Of a stretch of DNA of 64,000 nucleotides, positions 10,124-20,488 are shown piece by piece. Source of the DNA: Turnera subulata (taxonomy: Eukaryota > Streptophyta > Magnoliopsida > Malpighiales > Passifloraceae); contig JAKUCV010001646.1 in assembly GCA_028386065.3 (NCBI GenBank), positions 1-64,000 on the forward strand, given 5' to 3'. The notes below the pieces were generated by a model. The model saw nothing but the letters and a program-made list of their open reading frames with translations. It did not search any database and was not told the origin of the DNA. Each line of letters opens with the position of its first letter. The first letter of the stretch is position 1. Both the position numbers and the translations under genes were made by a program.

Positions 10124-10501
10124 CTAAGGAGTTACTTGCTTCTCTAGGTCTTTTACAAGCTTTTGTACATTCTTCATGTGAGGAAAGAGTTCCGCGCACG
10201 CCAGTTCGATCTGCACCACCGCCGAGCTGATCTTCTTCAGTGAGACGTTCAGTTGCGTCAGTGTCTGCTGTGGAGTGCTGCTTTCAGCTATCGCCTTGCC
10301 CTTCTTATCCTCAGCTTTCTTGGGAGCACATTTCTTTCGCCGTCTGCTGGAGAAGACCATGTGCTCTTCCAGGCCGACGATGTTCGTCTTGAAGCGTTTC
10401 TTCGGAGGTTCTTCATCGGAGCTTGTTGGGAAAGCAATGCCGCCGATGTAGCTGTTGTTCTCGGAGTCTGAGGTAGTTCTTGATCTCAGAGGAGAGTCCA
10501 T
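10124..10501 (-). CDS. antisense ORF, small basic/coiled-coil protein of unknown function
   Basis: A 125-residue frame antisense to element 1, close to the 3' LTR. I do not recognise the family. The N-terminus is Ser-rich and acidic (SDSEN, SSDEEPP). Basic clusters PPKKRFK (32-38) and SRRRKKCAPKK (52-62) look like nuclear-localisation signals. Residues about 78-122 form a probable amphipathic helix (LTQLNVSLKKISSAV...VQKLVKDLEKQ). A TATAAATA box lies 35 bp upstream of the ATG and AATAAA lies downstream, so the sequence has the parts of a short transcription unit. Antisense extra ORFs between pol and the 3' LTR are known for some Tat-lineage elements. Here the sense genes are missing altogether. 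Function is not inferred. Confidence 0.55.
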   Translation of the reverse strand: MDSPLRSRTTSDSENNSYIGGIAFPTSSDEEPPKKRFKTNIVGLEEHMVFSSRRRKKCAPKKAEDKKGKAIAESSTPQQTLTQLNVSLKKISSAVVQIELACAELFPHMKNVQKLVKDLEKQVTP

Positions 10502-10535
10502 GACTGTGTGTGAGTATGCCAGTCATGAGGTTTGG

Positions 10536-10543
10536 TATTTATA
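10536..10543 (-). promoter_or_regulatory. TATA box for antisense ORF at 10124-10501
   Basis: TATAAATA on the minus strand, 35 bp before the ATG. It implies a very short 5' leader or a start slightly upstream of the usual spacing. Confidence 0.6.
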
Positions 10544-10674
10544 AGAGGACGAGATGTCGCTTAAGGGTATAAGCGGTATCTCGGGTTGAGGTTGGACTCC
10601 TGGCAGAGTGTGCCAGAAGCTTATCGTGGTAGGACCCACGGATAAGATGGAATTTCGGGGACAAAATTCTTTTT

Positions 10675-10687
10675 AAGGTGGGTAGAC
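10675..10687 (+). other. polypurine tract, element 1
   Basis: AAGGTGGGTAGAC directly abuts the 3' LTR, preceded by the TTCGGGGACAAAATTC phrase that commonly precedes the 3' LTR in plant Ty3/gypsy elements. Confidence 0.6.
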
Positions 10688-13517
10688 TGTAACAGCCCGG
10701 GTAAAATTTTTAATTTTTTACCGGGACTGTAAAAGTCTTTTTACCGTGATTTACTGTTGAATTAATCTTGGGTAATTAATTCAAGGTAAATCGGGCATCG
10801 TTTTTTGAAACCGAGAGTTTTCCCGCGCTCGTGATTTTTCCGTGGATTTTTCGGGCCTAAGTTGGTATTTTTCGGGTTTCGGAATTTCTCGGAAAATCAC
10901 ACCGGAAAATAACTAAGGGGGTATCAGTTATTTTCTGGTCCGGACCGGACTCGCTCTATAATGCAGACAAGCTGCATTATTAGAGGATCACACGCCGCAC
11001 AGTGTTCACCGTTCTATAAAAAGAAAGCAGAGGAAGAAGGAGAGGAAGAGAGGAAGAAAAGAGAGGAAAAAGAAAAAAAAAGAGAAAGAAAAAAAGAGAG
11101 AAAAAAAAAGAAGAAAAAGAAAAAAAAGAAAGAAGAAAGAAAAGAAAAAAAAACACACACACAGAAGAGAAAAAAAAAACGAGTGAAGGGAAGAAAAAAA
11201 TAAATACAAGGAAGAAAAAAAGAGTGAAAGAAAAAAATACAATCAGAAAGAAAAAAAAGAAGAAAATACAGAAAAAGAAGGAAAAAAAGAAAAAAAAATA
11301 AATAGTGAACAGTGTCGTCACCCGGAGGCGCCCCTGCTACTATTCACGCGTAGCCGTTCCCCGCCGAATCTCGCTGCACCGCCGTCACCACCGAGTTCGC
11401 CGTCCCGGCGCGATCTCAACCCTGCCATCCCCGTCGCCTTCCGCCGCGAGACGCGCAGCCGGCGAGCATTGACCCGCGAGCAGACCCGCGGATCTGCTTC
11501 TCCTCCGCGCCTGCTCAGCCTCCTGCCGTCGCCGCGCCGCGCTTGCACCGCCCTTGGAGTCGCTGCCTCACGCCGCGCCTCGCGACACCTTCCTCGCGCC
11601 TCGCCGTCGTCACCAGCTGCTGCAACCCGAGGTGAGCAGATCCGGGTTTGCGACGACCCGTGTCTTTTGGACGGGTCGCGTTTCTGGGTTGTGGGCTTCG
11701 TCTGGGTTGGGCGTGGGCCGGCTGGGCTTGCACAGTGCGAGCCTGGGCCTGGTCCTGTTCAGCCCAGTCCATTTAATAAAAAAAAAACAAAACAATTTAC
11801 ATATATATATTTATTTATACATAATCTGATATATAATTTTGGAAAAAAAATTATATTTTTATTTTGAGAAAATTATGGCTAATTTAATTCTAATATTTTC
11901 AGGAAAATATAAATATATATACTTTGATAAATAATTAAGTTTTGTTTTGGAAACTAATATTATTTGCAAAAAATATAATTACCATGAAATTAATTTCTGG
12001 AAATCTAATATATATATTATTTCGTCTGGAAAATTATGATTGTGGAATATATATATGTATGTACTTTGAAATTAAAGGTAATTATATTTTGTTGGAAATA
12101 TTAATATACTTTGAGAAAAAGATAAATACTAAATAAATATTTTCTGAAAATTATAAATAGGTTATTATTTTTCTGGAAAAAATTATGGAGATTATAATTT
12201 TGGAAAATTACAATTATTTTATGAAAATATTTTGAGAAAAAGTTTTAATTAAAGTTTGGTACCGAAATTATATTCGGATATACGTACGTATAATATTTTC
12301 GGTAAAAGATGAAAATAAAGGATATGAATCGGGATGGGGTATTTCGCATTTTGGCATCATAGTATACCGATTATGTGCATTTATTTGTATGTATTGTTTT
12401 GTGGTATAGGTTTGGATATCGGGCAGTTTCCCCGAGAAGCCGGCGTCGGACCGGTCATTGTCTCCGGAGTTGAGTAATCGGCCAAGGTGAGGATGGATTT
12501 CCTTCAATATGTGCCTGTATTACTCGGTTATTTTGTTTTGTGGATTATTGCATTTGTTGAGTATTGTGTTGTTATGGTTTGTTTCGGGATGTTAATCCCA
12601 TGGCCGTGATTGTTGTCGGGATGTTTATCCCAGTATTTTGATTGGGTTTGAATATTTGTTTTCGTGTCTTGACCATGAGTATAATGGATTAAATAATAAA
12701 TTGTGACAAGGATGTCGATCCTTGGTATTTTTGGATGGGGATGTCTATCCCGGTATCTTGGTTAGGGATGTCGATCCCTACGATTTGAATTTGAATGACG
12801 GTAATATAATTGTCACGTGGTAAGTAGAGGTACGACCGGATGGTTTGAGACTGTTTTGTGGTGCCATGATCTGGGTTACTTGTGATGGGCATGTTGATGC
12901 CGGTTTGATTGGGATGTTGATCCCTGAGTTTGTATTGGGATGTTGATCCCGGGTTCTTTTTGATCTGGCACCAGGAACAGGTTGATAACCTAGTACGACC
13001 CTAGCTTATCCGTGACGGGGCCCGGAAAAGATAAAATTGGATAATTGGTTTTATTTGAGTCTTTTGGTCTTGGACCGAATTTGGGTCTTGTCTTTTGGTT
13101 TTTGCTGGTTTTAGACCTTGAGTATTTATATGTGCATATTGATTGTCTTTCTTTCGTCGGTGAGCACTTCGGACTTACCCCTCACCTGCGGGCTTTCATC
13201 CCGTAGGATGAGTTATTTGTTGTACAGGTTTGATGCATTCCAGACAGGCTGCGGCGTTATCCCTTGGACGGGGCTTGGATCCATAGTTTGCATCTATGTC
13301 GCATACAGTGTTTATGTGAGTTATTAAGTCTTCCGCTGTGCACTGTTTTATTATTGTTGGGCCGTTGGGCCAGTTGAGTTATTATTATTGTTTTTACTTT
13401 GGGCTGTTGAGCCCGGATACCTGTTGTATACACTGTATGCTGGTCTTATTTTGGTTGGGTTGTCACAGTTCCGGCACGTGTTTACTGTGTACGGTAAATA
13501 CGGGTCGGGGCGTTTCA
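10688..13517 (+). repeat. element 1 3' LTR
   Basis: A 2,830-bp repeat collinear with 5559-8371, with small indels mainly in the GA-rich tract (11031-11305) and scattered substitutions. It ends GGGGCGTTTCA and is followed by target duplication AAAGG. Confidence 0.93.
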
Positions 13518-13522
13518 AAAGG

Positions 13523-14319
13523 TAATTGTATCTCATTTACAAATTCAATTTATTTTTACAATTGAAAACTCTATGCTAATTTATGATATTCATAGTTAGA
13601 AGTACAAGAACTCTTTTAATTTTGAAATAGGGTTCCTGAATAGCTGCTTTGAATTATACTAAAAAATATTAATAATAATGAGAGTAAAGATAATCAGCAT
13701 TGTATGGGAAGGTTTTTTTCTCTTTTTTTGATGGGGATCGATTTAGATTTTTATTGAAAACTATAATTCATAATACAAAGAAGTTTATCTTAACTAGAAA
13801 AAGTTAAAATTCCTGGGAACATCGGGCCAATTTCACAATTTCAACTGCTTTCAACTGCAACACTGACTGCACCTTGTAGGGGAAATTTATTTATATTGTC
13901 TTTAACTACCAGATTGCACTCATCAAAACCATATAAAACAAAACATCTGGTGAGCACCTCTTGTTGTTAAATATGAGGTGATTATAGCCTCATTCACATA
14001 AACTAGTTCTTTGTACCATCTTCCTTAACAATTACTTTCAATTCAATTATGAATATAGTAAAATTAAACAAAATAAATTTGCTAATAAACAAGTACATTC
14101 CATGTAATGGAAGAATGGTATGCCAAAACAAGTCATTACCAATTTTTTCTCCAAGTTAATTAAGTTCAGGCATATGGTAACAAGGACGCCACAAAAATTT
14201 ATTTAATGATCTTGTTATATATATGGTATAATCAGATTTTTACCATTTTATATTATTTTTTCCTTATTTTAGTTGTAGATATATGCAAGATATTTAAACT
14301 AGAAGGCAATAACTCACAC
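13523..14319. other. AT-rich sequence upstream of FRS pseudogene
   Basis: No coding frame recognised. It may hold the decayed promoter and 5' end of the downstream FRS gene. Confidence 0.4.
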
Positions 14320-16525
14320 ATGAATGAGGAAGAAAGTTCTTATAAATCAAATAGAAAACAAACAACTAATAGAGAATTAGTAAGAACAAAAATATTTTTG
14401 AAGAAAATGTTCCAAAACCTGGATTACTTTTTCCTTCTCTGGATGCTCTTATTGGCTACTACAAAATTTATGGACAATATGTGGGTTTCGGAGTTAATAG
14501 TGCTTCAAGAACAACATCAACTTCTAAAAATACTGAACGTGTTGCTATATCATGTAATCAGTCAAGGAAGCCACGTGAACTAAGAAGTCAAATATCACTA
14601 AACTCAATCCCAAAACAAAAACTAATTTCAAGGCTAGAGTTACTGCTACTCTATTTGAAGATGAAAGCTACAAAATTAATTGTACAGCTTGAACACAACC
14701 ATGTCTTAAGTCCAAGTAAGACATGTTACTTTGCAGGCAACAAAGAGTTATATGTTGGCACTCGAAGGAAACTTGAATTAAATGATATGGCAGAGATTGA
14801 TGTCAGTAGAAGTTTTAGATCTTGTGTCATTCAAGTAGGAGGTTATGAGAAGGCACCATTTAATGAAAAAAGATTGCAGAAGCTATGTTAAAAAAGATAG
14901 ACTATTGCAACTTGGAGTTGGAGAAGCTGCAGCAATCTCTAATTATTTTATGAAGATGCAAGCTAGAAATTCAAAATTTTTCTATCTTATGGATATTGAT
15001 GAGACATCTAGTAGAATCAAAAATATATTTTGGGCTGCTGAAAGAAGCAGAGCGACCTATGAAGAATTCGGTGATGTTGTTTCACTCAGTACTACATACT
15101 TAGCAAATAAGTATGACATGCAGTTTGCACTATTTGTGGGCGTTAATTACCATGGACAATTAGTCTTATTTGGTTTTAGAATGTTATCAAATGAGGATAT
15201 CCTTATATTTACTTGGTTATTTAATACTTGGCTCACATGCATGTCTCGACGAGCTCCAAGTTCTATAATCACAGATCAATATAAAGCTATGCAAGAAGCC
15301 ATCAAGAATGTGCTTCCGAAAATTTATCATCGCTAATGCTTATGGCATATTATGAAGAATTTACCAGAGAAATTAAGAAGTTATAGCTCGTGTGAAGAAA
15401 TAAAGAAGACAATGCAAAATGTCGTGAATGATTCTTACACTAGGCTAGAATTTAAGGAGGCTTGGGACAATTTCATCGACAATTTCAAACTTGAGCAATA
15501 ATGGGTGGCTTCATGAATTAAATTAGCAACAAAAACGTTGGGTTTCTGCTTTTGTTAGAGACATTTTTTGGGTTGGGATGTCGACTACTCAACATAGTGA
15601 AAGCATGAATGTCTTTTTTTAATTGGTACGCTAACTCTAAAACCACTTTAAAATAATTTGTGAAACAATATGACAATGCAATGACGAGTAAAGTTGAGAA
15701 AGAGAACCAAACTGATTTCCAAACAATCAACTCTTCCATTCTTTTTGTAACTCATTTTGAGATTGAAAAGTAGTTCCAATTGGTTTATACCAATAATAAG
15801 TTTAAGGAGTTTCAAGAGGAATTAGTTGCGAAACTATATTTTGGTGTTACTTGTACTAGTGAGATCGATGGAATTTTTGAATTTGATATGTTAGAAGAAG
15901 TAGTTTCCGGTGATGATGAGGTACGACATCATAAGCAAGTGAATTTTTAAGGTGAATTTTCATGAAGAAAATGGTTAAGTGCTATGCATTTAATTTAAAG
16001 GAATTTTGTGTAGACATTTAATTTTAGTTATTCTCAAGAAGAAACTTTCTAATATCTCATCACAATATATATATCCTTCAACGATGGAGAAAAGATTTAA
16101 AAACAAGTCACTCAATAATCAAAGTGGGTTACAATTGTTGGAGGAATGATGAAAAATCTGAATGGTATGATCAATTATACAAGATGTTTGATGAAGTTCT
16201 GGACTTAGCAGCTGAGTCTAACGTTCTTTGTGGACTGTTCTTAAGATATGTTGACGACTTCAAGGAAAAGATAGAGAAGCCTCATGAACTTTCAAAGAAT
16301 ACTTCACTGATAAGTTTGGATAGCAGTAAAGGTGCATCACAATATTGCGATGAAGTAGAGTGTGGACTACTGAGTCCATTAGTTATGAGGAGAAAGGGGC
16401 GTCCTCCGTCAAAGCAAAAGATATCCAAACTTGAGCAAAAAAAGAAAAATAAGGTTCAATCAAAAAGGAGATGTTCAAATCTTAGAACAAAAGAACAAAA
16501 CGCGGAGGGATCTACAAGTGTTTAA
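14320..16525 (+). pseudogene. FAR1-related sequence (FRS) / MULE-transposase-derived gene, decayed
   Basis: Motifs of the FAR1/FRS family occur in order across several frames. A FAR1 DNA-binding region reads ...SLDALIGYY.IYGQYVGFGV... then EHNHVLSPSKT with paired Cys/His ligands (14420-14720). A MULE-type transposase core reads YFMKMQARNSKFFYLMD, IFWAAERSRATYEEFGDVVS, TTYLANKYDMQFALFVGVN, IITDQYKAM (14938-15290). CLWHIMKNLPEKL follows an in-frame stop, then IFWVGMSTTQHSESMN (15570-15610), and a late LQRWRKDLK...VGYNCW stretch runs to a GRPPSKQKISK tail stopping at 16525. FRS proteins are transposase-derived transcription factors in far-red light signalling. Frameshifts near 14470 and 14870 and several stops show that it is dead. 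No terminal inverted repeats were found, so a gene copy is likelier than a transposon. Confidence 0.88.
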
Positions 16526-17014
16526 ATCAATACAAATATAGGATTTAGGATTAGTGTAAGTTTATAATGAATGGTATCTCATAAATTATTTTGTTTTGTA
16601 ATTGCAGGGTGGTGCATGAGACACAAAGTATAAATCCCAATCATGACATTATTGAATCATCCTCATAAATAAGTATTTGATATTTTCTTAACTATTATTA
16701 TTTATCGTTATAGTTTTATTATTGATTATCTCTTTTTTTATTAATAAACTTTTAGCGTTTGAGTAAGATTGAGAGGAAATAATGAAGTGTTATTATGGTA
16801 CTAAAAGGACAAGGAAGGATCTATTAGAATAGACTAAACTACCCTTATGTCCTCCGTGTTATCCCGAAATATTCAAATTGGGTATCAAGTTACAAAATGT
16901 TCAATTTCCCATCCCATTTTTCCGATTTGGTTCAATTGACTCTCTAATTTATCTAATTTTGTTCAATTTGCCCAAAGTCAAAATTGAAGCACTGTTCATG
17001 CCAATTAGCGTTTG
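16526..17014. other. sequence downstream of FRS pseudogene
   Basis: No gene seen. Repeated 'caattt.g' phrases occur between 16870 and 16980. Confidence 0.4.
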
Positions 17015-17019
17015 CCCAC

Positions 17020-18808
17020 TGTGAACACCCAAATTTCACCCACGAATGTTTTACTAAAATTAAATTCCAAACATGCTTAACTTAAGGTTAATGAGATGAT
17101 TTAATTTTGAGTCAAGGCTTGATAAGAATTTAATTTTGTAGAATTAATGTATTTTGGTAATCTAAACCTTTGTGCATCTAAACCTTAGGATTAATGAGAT
17201 GATTTAATCTTAGGATAAAATATATAATAAGGTATATTTATACTGAAATGTGCTTATTTCATTTCTTGGGCCTCTTATCTATCTTTAATCCAATTTTAAT
17301 GAGATGATTTATCTTTGGATTGAGAATGGGTTTAAGAGCCCAAGTTAATGGATTCTCCAGAGTTTAGTTAGCCCATAAACACTTTACTTGCAGACTAATT
17401 TTGGTTCTGATTTTCGTGAAAAATCAGAATCAAATCACCCTTTAGTTGGTAAATGTGTTTTTGGTATGATTTTGCATAAAATGGTGTTAATGTGTAATCA
17501 ATCTGTTATGGAATGATTTTGGGGAGTAATAATCAAGTAATTGAGTGATTCTGGGTTGATTAGGATTGATTACGCGGTAGGATCAAATCAGGGCTGAATT
17601 AAGGGGATTGGGGGTTCAAAAATGGAAAGAACGGGTAGCACGCGGATTGCCAGGCAGTCATCTCGCGATGACCGCCAGGTGCCGGCGGACATCCACACAT
17701 GACTGCCGGCACTGGCGGTCATGCAGCAGATGACCGCCGGCAATGGCGGTCATCACTTCCCAGATTCGCCCAAATCTCCAATTTTGTTTCTAATTTCGAT
17801 CCTACGCTGTTTTGGACCAGATTTTCGGGCATAATCTTCACCATTAAGTAGGTCCACCCCCTTAGGCTTCCCAGAGCTCTACAAATAGGACCCCTCACAC
17901 ACATTTTAAGAGATCAATCTCTCATTACACACACACCTCCCATAAGCTCTGTTTGTTTGGAGGAACTCTACTTCTCCAAGCCTAGAAACACTTTTAGGGC
18001 AGAAAATCTGGAGAAATTTCGAAGAAAAGCATCTAGAATAAATCCAGCAAGAGAAGATCAAGAGGGTGGAGCCATCAAAAGCAAATCGAGGCCAAGAAGG
18101 TGGGAAATCCAAATAGAAGGACCTGATGCAAGTAGTCTTAGAAAACAATTCATATCTCGAGTTCTAGAAGTCGGATAGCCGTGATCTTGGACTCTTTGGA
18201 AAGCTAAAAAGGAGAGCCACAACTTTGCTGTTGGGACCAGAATCTGAATCGGCTATTTGCATTGTTCAAATTCCAGTAGAAGACGACCTATAGTTTCTAT
18301 CCAGCAACCGAGCTAAGTGTTCTAACCCTTTTTATTACGCACTTTATTGATTGCTGCTTGTTGGTTATTCGATGATGTTTTTGTGGATTATGTGATTGCT
18401 ATGATGCCATGTCAAGAATTACGTGAGCCTTGAACCCGGTCGCCGGGGTACGTAGGTGGTCTCTAGTGGTGGAGACTCAAGCCCAAATGTTTTTATTTTC
18501 CCTTTTTGTTCTGTTTCTTCTTCTCCTACCCCTCTAATTCTATTATGTGATTTTTATGTGATTTGTTTTCACACTTGCACACCTGCACAAGGCACACATA
18601 ATTTCTTCAATTGCACAAGGTTTTGACCCAACACGGATGGGTGCCTAGCACCTTCCCATCCGTGACGAACCCCCGATCCCATGTCTTTGGTTCGCCATGA
18701 ACATGTAGCCTAAAGGAGTCATATGAAGGTTACATGGGATTGACCCGAGGAAGAAGGTGAAAAGGAATAGGTGAATAGGCCCAAGTGATTTTGGGTTGGG
18801 TATTCACA
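17020..18808 (+). repeat. outer element 5' LTR
   Basis: 1,789 bp, TG...CA bounded. Positions from 17393 onward are collinear with 38287-41411. The U3 includes two hairpins (17699-17753) and a TATA position reading TACAAATA (17880-17887). A short frame shared by both LTRs (17957 and 40521; begins MEELYFSKPRNT) lies in the transcribed part and may be leader coding by chance. Confidence 0.85.
17699..17753 (+). repeat. paired GC-rich hairpins in outer LTR U3
   Basis: Two 24-bp units, ATGACTGCC...GGCGGTCAT (17699-17722) and ATGACCGCC...GGCGGTCAT (17730-17753), are separated by 7 bp. In the 3' LTR both units (40263-40286 and 40294-40317) are perfect 9-bp stems. They lie about 130-180 bp upstream of the TATA position. 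Confidence 0.8.
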
Positions 18809-18810
18809 GT

Positions 18811-18828
18811 TGGCGACTCCGCTGGGGA
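18811..18828 (+). other. primer binding site, tRNA-Arg type
   Basis: TGGCGACTCCGCTGGGGA starts two bases after the 5' LTR. Ogre/Tat elements use this type of site. Confidence 0.8.
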
Positions 18829-20488
18829 AGTAGTGGGTTCAAAAGACTTTGTGCAATTGTCAATTCTTGTGTGCCTTTTTATGTGTCATCGTAAGTGTCT
18901 TGCATACATGATGATTAATGTGAAGCCTCTACCGTAAGAGGGCGAGGGAATCCAAATCCGCTGCATGCTTTCCTTAAACGATAGTGGTTTGAGTGAACCC
19001 GTTTCTCGATGCTTAGCAATGATGGGGATTAATGGGCCTTGGACCTCACGCAATATCCATTATCACATGTGAGTAGGTCAACCTGTTCCCTAACGGCAAT
19101 CTCTAGCCCCCAACCAGCTGCATACCTTGAGCATCTCATGCATATTGAATCGACAAGTGGTATGTGCATTTTTGTTTGATTATTATTGTGGATTCTTGTA
19201 TGTGTAAATAGAGTGTTTTTATTTCGATAAACCAGAAAAACTAAAAAAAAATATATAGGAGAATGTATAGTAAAAAAAATTCTGCTGGGCCCGCCCTGCA
19301 CCGGCAAACAAAAATGCCGGCTAGCGGGATTGTTGTGCTAACTCTGCGTAGGGTGCTACATCGCGTGATGCGAATTGAACCCTAGGGGAGTAAGTATACA
19401 TGTTTAAGCCGATGTTAGATCTCTAGCGTTGTTACCTAGTTGGCACATATGTTCAGTCGGTCTACCTTGTCTTGGGGAAATTACATTTGCATACATTGAG
19501 CATTGCATTACATGTTTTTCAAAGCATAAAACACGAATTCGAGCTATGGTGTCTCACTTTTTCAAATCCTTATTTTTTGGGCTTGAGTCTTGAAAGAAAG
19601 AAAAGGGAAGAAATGTTTTGAAAGAATAATGAAACATGCTTTGCGAATGTATCCCATCACAGTCTCCCACCGTTTTCAAATGTCTTGAGAAAAAGCAAAG
19701 CTTGAGCCTAGGATTCTTGATGACCATGAACTCTATCACTAAAATTGAACCCTCAGGACACCAGGGGTGGGTAGTGCCTTAGTTGGAAGGAGATGGTGAG
19801 GATATTGGGGATGATGGATATACCACAAGGCGATGAATCTTAGTGGACGGGGAGATGGTGAAGACATTGGAAGTCATGGAGGTATCCTAAGACAAAAGGT
19901 GGGAAGAAGGCAGAGGCAGTAACGAGGCATCAACTTAAGACACTAGTGTGACTTTGGGCCTTCTCGTGAGAGGAGATGCAAGCCCCAATATATGTGGCAG
20001 AAAAGGAGAAATGGGATGACTTGGTTGGGCTTTCTCATAAGAGGAGACGTAAGCCCCAGTAACTATAGTAGAAGAGGTGGGGCGAGGTGATCTGATTAGG
20101 CCTCCTTCAAAAGCACAGAAGTAAGCCCCAGTTTTTACTTGTGATTCGAGCCGATCTTCCAAGACAAGAAGTCGAGATGAAGAATCAAATTGAAGGGCCA
20201 AGCCGGTGAGCCAAGTTGATAAGCTAATTTAAGATGCCAAGTCGTGTAGCCGAGTCAAGTTGCCAAGTTGAGATGCAAACTTAGGAAGCCAGGGGACGGG
20301 ATACGAAGCTGAGCCAAGCTGATGAGGATCGAGTATCCAAGCTAAGACAAACCGAAGAGACTATCTCATAGGAAGAAATACAAATCCCAGCATTTAAGGG
20401 AGAGACATGAAATGACCTGGGGTATGGCGAGGGGACAATGAATGGGGAGAACTGATGTTCCGGCCTTCTCATGAGATGAGATGTAAGC
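18829..20488 (+). other. leader/interior of outer element, left part
   Basis: No gag frame. The stretch 19960-20480 is built from degenerate units around 'gtaagccccag' and 'agccgag/caagttga', which resume at 29271 beyond the nested element. This confirms that the two parts were once continuous. Confidence 0.6.

Larger units (their letters stand above)
5559..13517 (+). mobile_element. non-autonomous Ty3/gypsy-type LTR retrotransposon (element 1)
   Basis: This is a structurally complete element of 7,959 bp. The two LTRs begin TGTAACAGCCC and end GGGGCGTTTCA, and the 5-bp target duplication AAAGG occurs at 5554-5558 and 13518-13522. A primer site resembling the initiator-tRNA-Met complement follows the 5' LTR, and a purine-rich tract precedes the 3' LTR. 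LTR ends and primer site are like Tekay/Del-type chromoviruses (inference). The interior is only 2.3 kb and shows no gag, protease, reverse transcriptase or integrase on either strand. It carries two antisense frames instead. The element must have been mobilised by another element's proteins. The LTR copies differ at few positions, so the insertion is comparatively young. Confidence 0.93.
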
